Below are positions 53,664 through 62,320 of a stretch of 64,000 nt of DNA, piece after piece. Under the pieces are notes generated by a model that was not told the DNA's origin, searched no databases, and saw only the letters and a list, made by a program, of their open reading frames with translations. Made by a program: the position numbers and the translations under genes. How positions within the stretch are numbered: the stretch's first letter is position 1; the number at the start of each line of letters is the position of its first letter. Where the stretch lies: NCBI GenBank assembly GCA_015061845.1, contig SUVT01000003.1, positions 1-64,000 of the forward strand, written 5' to 3'. The stretch comes from Lentisphaerota bacterium (lineage in GTDB: Bacteria; Verrucomicrobiota; Lentisphaeria; Victivallales; UBA1829).

Positions 53664-54554
53664 TCAATATGGGCTGTCATAGGTTCCATCGGGCTGGGGA
53701 GCGGATTGCATTCCGTAGGTTCCGGAACTTTTCAGGGGAATCTGGGAATATCTCAAAGATGCAACATGTCCATCATGGAATGCAAAATTTGCACTTCTGT
53801 TGTGACGGAATTTCAAGTTCTGGTATTGTGCCTGACTGGGCGGTTCATGAACTCTGCCGATTCCGAATCCGGGGCCGAACTGCGGTTCAATGTCAGCAAG
53901 CTGTGCACGGGTGGATGTCGCCCTGATTTTTGTGATTTTTGCAAAAGTGACATGTTCCCAATATGTTGTTGTTGAATTTGGCCAGCCGCCATTGGTATTT
54001 GAGTTGACCCCGTAATCTGCAAAACAGCCGCTGATACCATTATTCCCACGGTATTTTTCAACCGGACAGCGCCATACAGCTTTCGGATTCCAGGCATCTC
54101 CGGCAAATAAGTCATACTTTTCCGTATGAAAAAAGGCTGTCCAATAGGAACCGCTCCCGGTTTTCCGGATGTGAGATGGCAACAGCATATCATCATTTTC
54201 CTGTGTATAACGCATCAGAATATCGTTCACCTGACGGATATTGTTTTTACATTGAACCTCCTGAGCTCTTCCTCTGGCATTATTCAATGCTGGCAGCAGC
54301 ATCCCGGCAAGAATTGCAATGATCGCAATTACAACCAGCAACTCAATCAGCGTGAACGCTGATTGAGTGAAGATGTGAAGGTGTGAAGAGTTTGCCTGCG
54401 GCAAACGTGAAGTGCGCCCTGACGGGCGTAAGGATGTGCAGTTTTTATGAACTTTTTTGAGGCAATACAACGGTAAAACACCTATTTGACAAGTAACACT
54501 CACCAGCAACTCTATCAGCGTGAAACTTTTTTGACTGAAACGATTTTTTTTCAT
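53664..54554 (-). CDS. Pseudopilin with prepilin signal duplicated by an in-frame insertion and H-X9-DG C-terminus
   Basis: 296 residues. Two prepilin signals are present: SFTLIELLV at residues 10-18 and AFTLIELLV at 66-74, the second continuing into the full hydrophobic helix ([16 protein letters not shown]). The 56 residues between them contain no helix long enough for a pilin stem and look like translated repeat DNA. The C-terminal [15 protein letters not shown] matches the H-X9-DG signature (H251, D261-G262), the type II secretion pseudopilin class abundant in Planctomycetes and Lentisphaerae. Start ATG 54554 has AGGAGAG upstream. It lies between a sugar-responsive regulator and two beta-helix genes. 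Confidence 0.85.
   Translation of the reverse strand: MKKNRFSQKSFTLIELLVSVTCQIGVLPLYCLKKVHKNCTSLRPSGRTSRLPQANSSHLHIFTQSAFTLIELLVVIAIIAILAGMLLPALNNARGRAQEVQCKNNIRQVNDILMRYTQENDDMLLPSHIRKTGSGSYWTAFFHTEKYDLFAGDAWNPKAVWRCPVEKYRGNNGISGCFADYGVNSNTNGGWPNSTTTYWEHVTFAKITKIRATSTRAQLADIEPQFGPGFGIGRVHEPPSQAQYQNLKFRHNRSANFAFHDGHVASLRYSQIPLKSSGTYGMQSAPQPDGTYDSPY
54334..54524 (-). repeat. In-frame hairpin-rich insert flanked by a 23-bp direct repeat of the prepilin-signal DNA
   Basis: Direct repeats lie at 54334-54356 and 54502-54524 (23 bp, one mismatch), exactly 168 bp apart, so the frame is kept. The 145-bp insert (54357-54501) begins with CGCTGATTGAG, a perfect inverted copy of the adjacent target bases 54342-54352, forming an 11-bp hairpin with a TGAA loop. 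Further hairpins are GTTTGCC/GGCAAAC (54390-54406) and CGCCC/GGGCG (54415-54428). CTTCAC recurs four times on the coding strand. Confidence 0.85.
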
Positions 54555-54634
54555 TTTTCTCTCCTGTTATTGTTATTATTCTGATGACATTTTTGGGTCT
54601 GTTGACGGGTTATGGTCTTTTTGAGCAGTCTCAT
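54551..54634 (-). CDS. Possible 27-residue leader ORF upstream of the pseudopilin gene
   Basis: ATG 54634 has AAAGGA seven bases upstream and the frame ends in TGA overlapping the pseudopilin ATG (ATGA). The peptide is very basic, with a run of five Asn ([10 protein letters not shown] ... NNNNNRREK). It could couple translation or simply be leader sequence. No homologue is recognised. Confidence 0.3.
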   Translation of the reverse strand: MRLLKKTITRQQTQKCHQNNNNNRREK

Positions 54635-54742
54635 GAGAATATCCTTTCTATGACCTGCGGCAAAAACACGATGATTTCTGATGACGGTTTGCTGAACCTG
54701 TCATCATTGGCATTTTCAAGCTGCGGCGTATTTTCTTCATTT

Positions 54743-55804
54743 TTATTGACTTTTCAAATATGGTTTGATATAGACATTTTTACGAAGTTCAACAGGGGTG
54801 CGGACTTGTTCCAGTAATGCCCTGGCACATTCCTCCGGTGAAACAATGATGCTCGGGAATGTAAAACCACCCAATCCCCGGCACCAATCTGTGTTCAAAC
54901 AGCCAATATAGTGTTTCGGGATATATCCACATTCCTTTGCGATTGTCAGAACCAGATTCAGAGAACTGTCATTTCCTGTATAAATTCCATCCGGCTGACT
55001 TTTCGGATGGGAAAATATTTCGTATATTGCATCATCCAGTTTTTTCTTTTTTGAATAGGAAATGTAAATATGCAAAGCGGGATCGAATCCATTTTCTTTC
55101 AAGACATCTGCGAATCCATCCATAATGAGTTTGCTCCGGTGATGGGAAAAATCCTCCGGATCAAAACGCCGGAACATATCCGGTCCGTCACAATCAATCA
55201 GTAACGGACGCTTGCACCCCTTTTCAATCAAATAAGACGCTCCGATTCTGCCGATTTCATAATAATCAATAAGAACCCCCGTTGCATTTTCCGGGATATC
55301 GTAATCAATGTAATCAAAGAAAACCGGATTCTTTTTCAGGATCTTGTCGATCATTGGATAAGCTTTATAGATATATCCGTCAAGGAGCATGTAATTTGTT
55401 TCCAGGGAAGAAAGAGTCTTGAGTCCGCGCCGGATATGTTTTCTCAGTTTCGGCTGTTCAAATCCCCAAACATCGACCGCTTGAATACACAATCCTGCCT
55501 CTGCAGTCATTCTTTGCAGATGAGCATAGACCTCTTCGTGAAAATGCCCGCCGTAACGCAGGACGGCACCGATCAGTTTTGCGGGATTGTAGTCTCTGCT
55601 TATCATTGTGCCGAGCCGTTTTTTCCGCTCAATAACGCCTTCTGAAACCAAATGTTCCAATGCGTGACGGACTGTTCCGCGGGCAACACCGAACTGGATG
55701 GCAAGTTCAGTCTCTTTGGGTAATAATGAGTTATCCCACGTTCCGGACCGAATCCCATCCCGCAGGTATTCCAGTATTTTTTCTGATTTTTCGCCGCGTT
55801 CCAT
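54743..55804 (-). CDS. GntR-type winged-helix regulator with LacI-like sugar-binding domain
   Basis: 353 residues. Residues 1-75 are a GntR winged helix (ILEYLRDGIRSGTW, LPKETELAIQFGVARGTVRHALEHLVSEGVI). Residues about 80-345 form a periplasmic-binding-protein-like LacI domain (GVLIDYYEIGRIGASYLIEKGCKRPLLID, PDGIYTGNDSSLNLVLTIAKECGY). This AraR-like layout senses a sugar and represses carbohydrate genes. It heads the run leading to the pseudopilin and beta-helix genes, its likely targets, and has a strong promoter whose -10 lies inside an AT-rich symmetric stretch that could be an operator. Confidence 0.9.
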   Translation of the reverse strand: MERGEKSEKILEYLRDGIRSGTWDNSLLPKETELAIQFGVARGTVRHALEHLVSEGVIERKKRLGTMISRDYNPAKLIGAVLRYGGHFHEEVYAHLQRMTAEAGLCIQAVDVWGFEQPKLRKHIRRGLKTLSSLETNYMLLDGYIYKAYPMIDKILKKNPVFFDYIDYDIPENATGVLIDYYEIGRIGASYLIEKGCKRPLLIDCDGPDMFRRFDPEDFSHHRSKLIMDGFADVLKENGFDPALHIYISYSKKKKLDDAIYEIFSHPKSQPDGIYTGNDSSLNLVLTIAKECGYIPKHYIGCLNTDWCRGLGGFTFPSIIVSPEECARALLEQVRTPVELRKNVYIKPYLKSQ

Positions 55805-56160
55805 ACTGAAAAACTCCTGAAAATATTTCGTACAGCATAATTATAGCATACAGTTCAAAAAAAATCAACAGGACATATTTTTATATATTCGTAAAAAACG
55901 ATGTTTTGGAAATGGACATATTCTTTCAGCCAATATGTATTGTCTCTGTTATTTTGTTGAAAATGAAAATGTTCAGCATTTTTTCTGTTTTTTTTATGAA
56001 AAAATCAGGAAAAATACAGGAAAAATCAAAAAAAATCATTTATGCACTGGAAAAAATCGCAAACAGGAGTTATATTTTCGGATTATCACTGTATTTAAAA
56101 AAATAACGGGCTTTTTTCTAAAAAAAGTCCAAACAAAATGATTTAGAAAGGTAACGGCTC
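55805..56160. other. Spacer between the divergent regulator and tig genes
   Basis: 356 bases, very AT-rich. It holds the regulator promoter. It also holds a tract repeating AGGAAAAAT near 56009-56030, and just before tig a hairpin of GGGCTTTTTT and AAAAAAAGTCC (56108-56130). No convincing tig promoter hexamers or gene were found. Confidence 0.5.
55840..55868 (-). promoter_or_regulatory. Promoter of the GntR/LacI-type regulator
   Basis: Minus strand TTGATT (55863-55868), 17-base spacer, consensus TATAAT (55840-55845). The -10 lies within GTACAGCATAATTATAGC, whose ATAATTAT core and repeated AGCAT units could be an autoregulatory site. Confidence 0.65.
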
Positions 56161-57495
56161 ATGTCAAAGAAAGAAAATGCACTGATGACAGCCATGACAA
56201 TGGAACTGAAAGAAGTTTCCGCATGCACCAAAACTGCAGAATTCTGCGTTCCCGCAGAAGCTGTCAAAGCAGAATTTGCCGCTGTCGCAAAAGAATTCGC
56301 TTCCCAGGTTCAGATCGGTGGCTTCCGTAAAGGAAAAACCCCTGTCTCTCTGGTCCTCGCCAGATACGGCGCAAAGCTTGCAGAAGATGTTGAACGCTCC
56401 ATCCAGCGCGCAGCTGCTGAAAAAGTTCAGGATGCCTGCAAGGTCGTCGCAATCCCTGATTACAAAGCAAAAGATGATGCAAAACCGGCTGCAGACAAGG
56501 CTTTTGAATTCACCTTTACCGTGGATATCGCTCCTGCTTTCGATCTGCCCGCATACGCTGATTTTGAAATCGAAGTCCCCGCTCAGCCCTCTCTCGATGA
56601 AGAAGCTGAAAAGGAACTCCAGTACCTCAAAGAACTTTACTCCGACTATGCAACCGTCGAAGATCCTGCTGTCAGCGGCGATATGCTGAAAGTCACCTAC
56701 ACCAGCGACTTCACTCCTGCTGAAGATGCTTCCGCATCTCTCAAACGCATGGCTGGCGCAGAAGATTCCTGGATCTGGCTGAGCGAAAATGATTTCGTTC
56801 CCGGGGCAACTGCAGCTCTCACCGGAGCAAAGACCGGCGATGTGAAAGAATTCACCGCTGAATTCCCCGCAGACTGGCGTGAAAGCGGACTCGCAGGCAA
56901 GAAAGTTGCTTACAAGTTCACCGTCAAAGAAGTTCAGCATAAGACCCCCATCACCGATGACAAAGTTCTCGCTGAAAAACTCCGCATGGATGATGTCGAA
57001 AAGATGAAAGAAATGCTCAAGAAACAGGCTGAAAACAAGCTCGTTTCCGAACGCAAATCTGTCATTCAGGAAAAACTGGTTGCAAAACTCGTCGAAGCTG
57101 TCGGTGCTTTTGAACTCCCCGCTTCCGCTGTTGAAACCGAAAAGAGAAGAATCTTCTCCTCCATCGCAAACAACACTGTCAAGTCCGAAGCTGATGCTGA
57201 AAAGTTCAAAGCTGACATGGAAAAACACCTTGCAGATGCAGAAGTCGAAGCACGCAAGAAACTCTCCCGCAACTTCATCCTTACCGCAATCGCTGAACAG
57301 GAAAAAGTTGAAGTTTCTCCCGCAGAATTCGATCAGCATCTCGAAGAACTTGCCGGTTACTACCGCTGCAAGAAGCAGGATATCGTCAAACGTCTTCAGG
57401 AAAATGATGCGTTCGGTGATTTCCATGCTGACCTTGTCATCGGAAAGACCCTTGATGTCCTTTGCGACAAAGTAAAAGTCAAAGAAGTGAAATAA
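56161..57495 (+). CDS. tig: Trigger factor
   Basis: 444 residues. The N-terminal ribosome-binding domain carries the signature GGFRKGKTP (about residues 53-61). A shortened, divergent FKBP-type domain lies at about 165-260, and a helical substrate-binding region follows to the end. It is the ribosome-bound chaperone for new proteins. Codon use is biased like that of fba, indicating high expression. AAAGGTAACGG precedes the start. clpP and clpX follow, the widespread tig-clpP-clpX order. Confidence 0.94.
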   Translation: MSKKENALMTAMTMELKEVSACTKTAEFCVPAEAVKAEFAAVAKEFASQVQIGGFRKGKTPVSLVLARYGAKLAEDVERSIQRAAAEKVQDACKVVAIPDYKAKDDAKPAADKAFEFTFTVDIAPAFDLPAYADFEIEVPAQPSLDEEAEKELQYLKELYSDYATVEDPAVSGDMLKVTYTSDFTPAEDASASLKRMAGAEDSWIWLSENDFVPGATAALTGAKTGDVKEFTAEFPADWRESGLAGKKVAYKFTVKEVQHKTPITDDKVLAEKLRMDDVEKMKEMLKKQAENKLVSERKSVIQEKLVAKLVEAVGAFELPASAVETEKRRIFSSIANNTVKSEADAEKFKADMEKHLADAEVEARKKLSRNFILTAIAEQEKVEVSPAEFDQHLEELAGYYRCKKQDIVKRLQENDAFGDFHADLVIGKTLDVLCDKVKVKEVK

Positions 57496-57527
57496 TTCCT
57501 TTTCCGGAACGTTTCATTCTTGTTGAG

Positions 57528-57575
57528 AGCCAATTCTGCAGGTCAGAATCTCTGATCCTGGGGAATTGGCTTCTT
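57528..57575 (+). terminator. Hairpin terminator or attenuator between tig and clpP
   Basis: The 9-bp arms AGCCAATTC (57528-57536) and GAATTGGCT (57563-57571) enclose a second partly paired stem (CAGG..CAGA / TCTG..CCTG), followed by TCTTT. It may lower read-through from tig into clpPX. Confidence 0.55.
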
Positions 57576-57610
57576 TAGTAAAAACAACACACCCTCAAGG
57601 AGTATCTGCT

Positions 57611-58207
57611 ATGAGTAAAGCTATGTATGTTCCCATGGTCGTTGAACAGACCGGGCAGGGAGAACGCGGCTACGATATCTATTCCCGTCTCCTGAAAGAC
57701 AGAATTATTTTCCTCGGAACCCCCATTGATGATACCGTCGCAAACCTCATCGTTGCTGAACTGCTTTTCCTGCAGTCCGAAGATCCCAAAAAGGATATCG
57801 ATCTTTATATCAACAGTCCCGGCGGTTCTGTTACAGCCGGTCTGGCGATCCTCGACTGTATGAAAGTGATCTCCTGCGATGTGAAAACATATTGTGTCGG
57901 TCAGGCTGCAAGTATGGGTGCAGTCCTCCTCAGTGCCGGAACAAAGGGGAAACGCTTCGCTCTTCCCAATGCACGGGTTATGATCCATCAGCCCAGCGGC
58001 GGAAGCGAAGGAACTGCTGCTGATATCGATATTCAGGCTCGTGAAATCCTCAAGATCCGCACAACCCTGAATGCTATTCTCGCAGAAAATACCGGAAATT
58101 CCGTGAAAAAGATTGCCCACGATACCGAACGCGACTATTTTATGTCCGCTCAGGAAGCTCTGGATTACGGTATCGTTGACAGCATTATCCCCCATAAGAA
58201 AGCGTAA
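57611..58207 (+). CDS. clpP: ATP-dependent Clp protease proteolytic subunit
   Basis: 198 residues from ATG 57611, with AAGGAG upstream; an in-frame TTG at 57566 lies in the preceding hairpin. The catalytic triad is S101 (GQAASMGA), H126 (MIHQPSGG) and D175 (DTERDYF). The N-terminal axial loop region ([18 protein letters not shown]) is intact. It forms the double-heptamer chamber fed by ClpX, encoded nine bases downstream. Confidence 0.97.
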   Translation: MSKAMYVPMVVEQTGQGERGYDIYSRLLKDRIIFLGTPIDDTVANLIVAELLFLQSEDPKKDIDLYINSPGGSVTAGLAILDCMKVISCDVKTYCVGQAASMGAVLLSAGTKGKRFALPNARVMIHQPSGGSEGTAADIDIQAREILKIRTTLNAILAENTGNSVKKIAHDTERDYFMSAQEALDYGIVDSIIPHKKA

Positions 58208-58216
58208 GAGGACTGT

Positions 58217-59491
58217 ATGGCAAAACATACTCATGATGGCAATGGTGAGATCCCCCGCTGTTCTTTTTGCGGGCGTCCTGCCTCTGCCCCCGGGACAGGA
58301 AATCTGATCAGCAGTCCTTCCGGCGCATCCATCTGCGAAAGCTGTGTGGAACTCTGCCGTCAGTACATGCATGGAAAAGATTCTGCACCCAAAAAGAAAA
58401 ATTCAGAAATTCTTCCTCTGGAAATCCCGAAGCCGGCAGAAATCAAAGCTGAACTGGATAAGTACGTCATCGGTCAGGATGAAGCAAAAAAATTCCTGTC
58501 CGTGGCTGTGCATAACCACTACAAGCGTCTCGTTTCCCATGATCAGAAAGCCGACGATGATGTTCTGATCGAAAAAAGCAACGTGCTGCTGCTCGGTCCC
58601 ACCGGTTCCGGTAAAACATTGCTGGCCCGCACTCTTGCGAAAATGCTGAACGTTCCGTTCTGTATTGCTGATGCAACAACTCTGACAGAAGCCGGTTATG
58701 TGGGCGAAGATGTGGAAAACATTCTTCTGCGCCTGCTTCAGGCTGCCGATTTCGATGTCCAGAAGGCTCAAGTCGGTATTATTTATGTGGATGAAATCGA
58801 CAAAATCGCCAGAAAGACAGAAAACGTTTCCATTACACGGGATGTCTCCGGTGAAGGTGTTCAGCAGGCTCTTCTGAAAATTCTGGAAGGTACAGTTGCC
58901 AACGTTCCCCCGAAAGGCGGACGGAAACATCCGGATCAGGAGTATATCAAGGTCGATACCACAAATATTCTCTTCATCTGCGGCGGTGCATTCGTCGGGT
59001 TGGATAAGATCATTCAGCGCAGAGTTGGAAAACATGTTCTCGGATTCAACAAAGAAAGTGAAAACGAAACTGCAGTTGATCCGAACTCCCCTGAAATCCT
59101 GCGCCTGACAGAGCCGGAAGATCTGGTTCATTTCGGTATCATTCCGGAGTTCATCGGACGTCTTCCCATCGTTACGTCTCTGATGCCTTTGAAGGAAGAG
59201 GATCTGGTGAAGATCCTTACCGAGCCGAAAAATGCTCTTACCCGTCAGTATCAGAAACTCCTTGGAATGGAAAATGTTCAGTTGGAATTCAAACCGGATG
59301 CCCTGAAAGCAATGGCAGAAAAATCTGTCAAGCGCGGAACCGGTGCCCGCGGACTTCGCTCCATTCTGGAAAATATGATGATGGATATCATGTTCGATAT
59401 CCCGTCCCGCAGTGATGTGAAAAAGTGTGTGATCACCCGGAAAACCGTGGAAGGCGGTAAACCGGAACTTACTTTGAAGAAAAAGAAATAA
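58217..59491 (+). CDS. clpX: ATP-dependent unfoldase ClpX
   Basis: 424 residues. The N-terminal zinc finger uses C15, C18, C40 and C43. The AAA+ domain has Walker A GPTGSGKT, Walker [10 protein letters not shown], pore loop GYVGEDVE and the ClpP-binding IGF-type loop region near VGKHVLGFN. Sensor 2 is in [12 protein letters not shown]. It unfolds and feeds tagged proteins to ClpP. A large palindromic repeat follows its stop. Confidence 0.97.
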   Translation: MAKHTHDGNGEIPRCSFCGRPASAPGTGNLISSPSGASICESCVELCRQYMHGKDSAPKKKNSEILPLEIPKPAEIKAELDKYVIGQDEAKKFLSVAVHNHYKRLVSHDQKADDDVLIEKSNVLLLGPTGSGKTLLARTLAKMLNVPFCIADATTLTEAGYVGEDVENILLRLLQAADFDVQKAQVGIIYVDEIDKIARKTENVSITRDVSGEGVQQALLKILEGTVANVPPKGGRKHPDQEYIKVDTTNILFICGGAFVGLDKIIQRRVGKHVLGFNKESENETAVDPNSPEILRLTEPEDLVHFGIIPEFIGRLPIVTSLMPLKEEDLVKILTEPKNALTRQYQKLLGMENVQLEFKPDALKAMAEKSVKRGTGARGLRSILENMMMDIMFDIPSRSDVKKCVITRKTVEGGKPELTLKKKK

Positions 59492-59513
59492 GATTAAAAA
59501 CTTTTTTTCTTGG

Positions 59514-59639
59514 AACCACGGAAGACACGGAAAGACACAGAATAAAAGATCAACGTCTTTTGCGTTTTAATTTTTGCACGGCAAAAATTAAAACGCAATC
59601 ATGAAAAATTTCCGTGAAACTTCCGTGTATTCCGTGGTT
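59514..59639. repeat. 126-bp nested palindrome with ACACGGAA-type units
   Basis: Outer arms begin AACCACGGAA (59514-59523) and end TTCCGTGGTT (59630-59639), and imperfect complementarity continues inward through ACACGGAA-like units. Inner arms GCGTTTTAATTTTTGC (59562-59577) and GCAAAAATTAAAACGC (59581-59596) are a perfect 16-bp inverted repeat around ACG. It lies between the convergent clpX and Nif3-like genes. Confidence 0.88.
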
Positions 59640-59651
59640 TCTTAAAAGAAC

Positions 59652-60425
59652 TCAAAGCCCTGTCGGGAGTTCCCGGAAGACACATTCGATTCCGAACTCT
59701 TCCGCAACAACATTCATCACATTCAGGACACCGGGAATTTCTGAACGGTAGTGTCCGGCGGCAATCACTGCCACATCTGCTTCTTTGGCGTAATGCCATG
59801 CCTGATGGGTGAACTCTCCGGTCAGCAGACAGTCGATTTTTCCGGCGATCATCTCCTGGAAGAAGGGGACACAAGCTCCGCCGCCGGAGACAACTGCAAC
59901 TGTTTTAACGGTTTTGTCATCGTTGAAACAAGTGTAAGAGTAGCCGGGGTAGGGCAGGTTCGTACAGAAATCCATGCCGAGTTTTTTTGCTTTGACTGCG
60001 CGGGGCAGCTCTCCGGCGTAACCGATCATCGTTCCATCATAGAATCCGAACGGACGGAGATTTTTCAGTTTCATCATCTTTGCGATTGAGGCATTGTGTC
60101 CCAGTTCCGGGTGGGCATCCAGCGGAAGATGGGCGGCGTACAGCGACATATTATTGTTTGCAAGCTGCATGATTCTTGCCGCATCCAGAGAGTTGATCCG
60201 CTTGAGACTTCCGCCCCAGCTCATGCCGTGGTGGACAAAAACAAAATCCGCCCCCTCTTCAGCTGCAAAGTCAAAAAGATCTTTACAGGCATCCACACCG
60301 AACACCGCTTTTTTGACTTCGTTTCCGGCATCGAACTGCAATCCGTTGTTGGAGGAATCACCGCTGAATGCTTTCACGTTGAGAAGATCATTCAGGAACA
60401 TTGAAATTTCGTAAGCTGTTGCCAT
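59652..60425 (-). CDS. Nif3-like dinuclear metal-centre protein
   Basis: 257 residues. Metal ligands typical of the NIF3/YbgI family are visible: FVHHGMSWGG (HHG), AAHLPLDAHPELGHN (H and D), and a C-terminal LTGEFTHQAWHYA with AAGHYRSE. Family proteins form hexameric toroids; a GTP cyclohydrolase I type 2 role is often annotated but uncertain. It lies 18 bases after proA on the same strand. Confidence 0.92.
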   Translation of the reverse strand: MATAYEISMFLNDLLNVKAFSGDSSNNGLQFDAGNEVKKAVFGVDACKDLFDFAAEEGADFVFVHHGMSWGGSLKRINSLDAARIMQLANNNMSLYAAHLPLDAHPELGHNASIAKMMKLKNLRPFGFYDGTMIGYAGELPRAVKAKKLGMDFCTNLPYPGYSYTCFNDDKTVKTVAVVSGGGACVPFFQEMIAGKIDCLLTGEFTHQAWHYAKEADVAVIAAGHYRSEIPGVLNVMNVVAEEFGIECVFRELPTGL

Positions 60426-60442
60426 AATTATTTCTCCTTTGA

Positions 60443-61699
60443 TTATCGGATCTGTCCGTTTCCGCGGACTTTGTACTTGTAAACGGTCAATTCATCCAGC
60501 CCCATGGGACCGCGTGCGTGGATCTTGTCGGTGCTGATCCCGATTTCTGCGCCCATGCCGAACTCTCCGCCGTCGGTGAACCGGGTGGAAGAGTTTGCAT
60601 AAACGGCTGCGGAATCCACTTCATTGAGGAACTGTTCCGCTGCAGCGGCGTTGTTGGTCAGGATCGAATCGCTGTGACCCGAGCCGTTGGCATTAATGTG
60701 ATCAATGGCTTCCCGGAGGTCTTTCACAGTCTTGACTGCCAGTTCCAGACAGAGGTACTCTTTCTGCCAGTCGGCTTCAACTGCCGCAACGGAGCGGGGG
60801 ACAAGTGCCTTGAACGCATCATCGGCATGGAACGTGACATCATGCAGAGCCGCATCGATCATCGGTGCAAACTGCGGAAGAACTGCTTCGTTGATGAGCA
60901 GGGTTTCCAAAGCGTTGCAGACTCCCGGACGCTGACATTTTGCGTTGCGGATGATCTCACAGGCCCGCGCTAGATCACAGTCGGAGTCAACATAAATGTG
61001 GCAAACCCCTTTATAGTGTTTGATGACGGGCATGGTTGCCTGTTCCACAACTGCGCGGATCAAGCCTTCACCGCCACGGGGGATCACCAGACTGATATAC
61101 TGATCCATCTTGACCATCATGGAAACCGCCGCACGGTCGGTGCAGGGGATCACGCAAACGGCTCCGGCGGGCATTCCGGCTTTTTCTCCGGCTTTGCTGA
61201 TACATTCCGCGAGTGCAATATTGGAACGGATCGCTTCGGAACCTCCCCGGAGGATCACCGGATTTCCGGCTTTCAGACAGAGAACGGTGGAGTCGACTGT
61301 CACGTTGGGACGGGATTCGTAGATGATCCCGATCACGCCGATAGGAACAGATACTTTCTGGATCAGAAGTCCGTTGGGACGGGTGGTTTCGGATAGGATT
61401 TTTCCAACCGGATCGGGGAGGGAGATCACATGTCTGACACCGTCTGACATGGATTTGATTCTTGCGTGATCCAGTTTCAAGCGGTCGAGCATTGCGGAGG
61501 AAAGCCCTGCTTTTGCGGCTTCTTCCATATCGATTTTATTGGCTGCGATGATCTCAGCTTCGGAGGCATCAATAGCATCTGCCATTGCCTGAAGCCATCT
61601 GTTTTTTTCTTCGGTGGAAGCGGTTGCCAGTTTCCGGGCTGCATTTTTTGCGTTCGCGCCCAGTGTTTCCAGCATTTGTTTCATTTCTGTCTGATCCAT
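60443..61699 (-). CDS. proA: Gamma-glutamyl phosphate reductase
   Basis: 418 residues from ATG 61699, with GGAG about nine bases upstream; longer frames to 61714 or 61759 are less likely. It is an aldehyde-dehydrogenase-fold enzyme with the catalytic cysteine C261 in QRPGVCNALETLL, NADPH-binding VPIGVIGIIYESRPNVTVD, and the family block DGGEFGMGAEIGISTDKIHARGPMG. It makes glutamate semialdehyde for proline synthesis. proB is not adjacent. Confidence 0.96.
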   Translation of the reverse strand: MDQTEMKQMLETLGANAKNAARKLATASTEEKNRWLQAMADAIDASEAEIIAANKIDMEEAAKAGLSSAMLDRLKLDHARIKSMSDGVRHVISLPDPVGKILSETTRPNGLLIQKVSVPIGVIGIIYESRPNVTVDSTVLCLKAGNPVILRGGSEAIRSNIALAECISKAGEKAGMPAGAVCVIPCTDRAAVSMMVKMDQYISLVIPRGGEGLIRAVVEQATMPVIKHYKGVCHIYVDSDCDLARACEIIRNAKCQRPGVCNALETLLINEAVLPQFAPMIDAALHDVTFHADDAFKALVPRSVAAVEADWQKEYLCLELAVKTVKDLREAIDHINANGSGHSDSILTNNAAAAEQFLNEVDSAAVYANSSTRFTDGGEFGMGAEIGISTDKIHARGPMGLDELTVYKYKVRGNGQIR

Positions 61700-61796
61700 A
61701 AATCGTATCTCCATTGGATTTAATCTCAATATCCAAGGAATATAGCATATATTTTCCAAGTGTCAATCTTTGAACCGGACAGAGGGGGATTTTTTC

Positions 61797-61831
61797 AAAA
61801 AAAAAACGCCCGGAGCCAGGCTGCGGGCGTT
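61797..61831 (-). terminator. Intrinsic terminator of the 61853 gene
   Basis: Perfect 8-bp arms AACGCCCG (61805-61812) and CGGGCGTT (61824-61831), followed on the minus strand by a run of eight or more Ts. It closes the tandem secreted-protein cluster. Confidence 0.9.
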
Positions 61832-61852
61832 GTGAAATCGGAAAATCAATTG

Positions 61853-62251
61853 TTACTTGAAATCGATATACCATTTCCCATTGATTTTGGAAATGGGGGC
61901 ATCCTTGAGGGTATCTTTAACCATCTGATCAAAATTTCCTTTGTATTTTCCTGAAAGTTCTTTTCTCAAAGATGTGTGCATTTCCTGACAGAAGAGTTTT
62001 TTCATTTCGTGGAGGCTTTTATTTTGCTTTTTTACTAATTGTTCAAACTGTTTTTGTGTGGAAGGAGCAAAACATTCCCACAAGATTTCAGCTTTGTTGT
62101 GATAGGCTGCAAGCATAAAAGTTCTGACAGTCGCCTCTTTGCTGGAAAGATCAGCTTTATAGATTGCCGGAACTTTGGCTCCCTGAGCCATGACGGGGAC
62201 AGCACTTGCGAATCCGAGGATCAGCATTGCAGCGATGAGTTTTTTGAACAT
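61853..62251 (-). CDS. Secreted W-x-C module protein, paralogue 1
   Basis: 132 residues with signal peptide MFKKLIAAMLILGFASAVPVMAQ. One copy of a module shared with the next three genes: TVRTFMLAAYHNKAEILWECFAPSTQKQFEQL, then a charged helical part, ending SKINGKWYIDFK. The length and pattern suggest a small alpha+beta (possibly NTF2-like) fold, but no known family is recognised. Alternatives such as a lumazine-binding-like domain cannot be excluded. AAAGGA precedes the start. A strong terminator follows. Confidence 0.75.
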   Translation of the reverse strand: MFKKLIAAMLILGFASAVPVMAQGAKVPAIYKADLSSKEATVRTFMLAAYHNKAEILWECFAPSTQKQFEQLVKKQNKSLHEMKKLFCQEMHTSLRKELSGKYKGNFDQMVKDTLKDAPISKINGKWYIDFK

Positions 62252-62320
62252 TTTTCATTCCTTTCTGTTTTTTTTGACAGATTCATTCTGCCGTTTTTTA
62301 CCTCTATTGATTGTTTTTAA

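Noticed and set aside
55455-55475. TGTTCAAATCCCC stretch resembling a tRNA T arm
   Set aside because: It lies inside the regulator gene and no acceptor, D or anticodon stem can be formed around it.
56009-56030. AGGAAAAAT repeats before tig, considered as a CRISPR remnant or iterons
   Set aside because: The units are too short, unspaced and low in complexity; no array or replication-origin signals are present.
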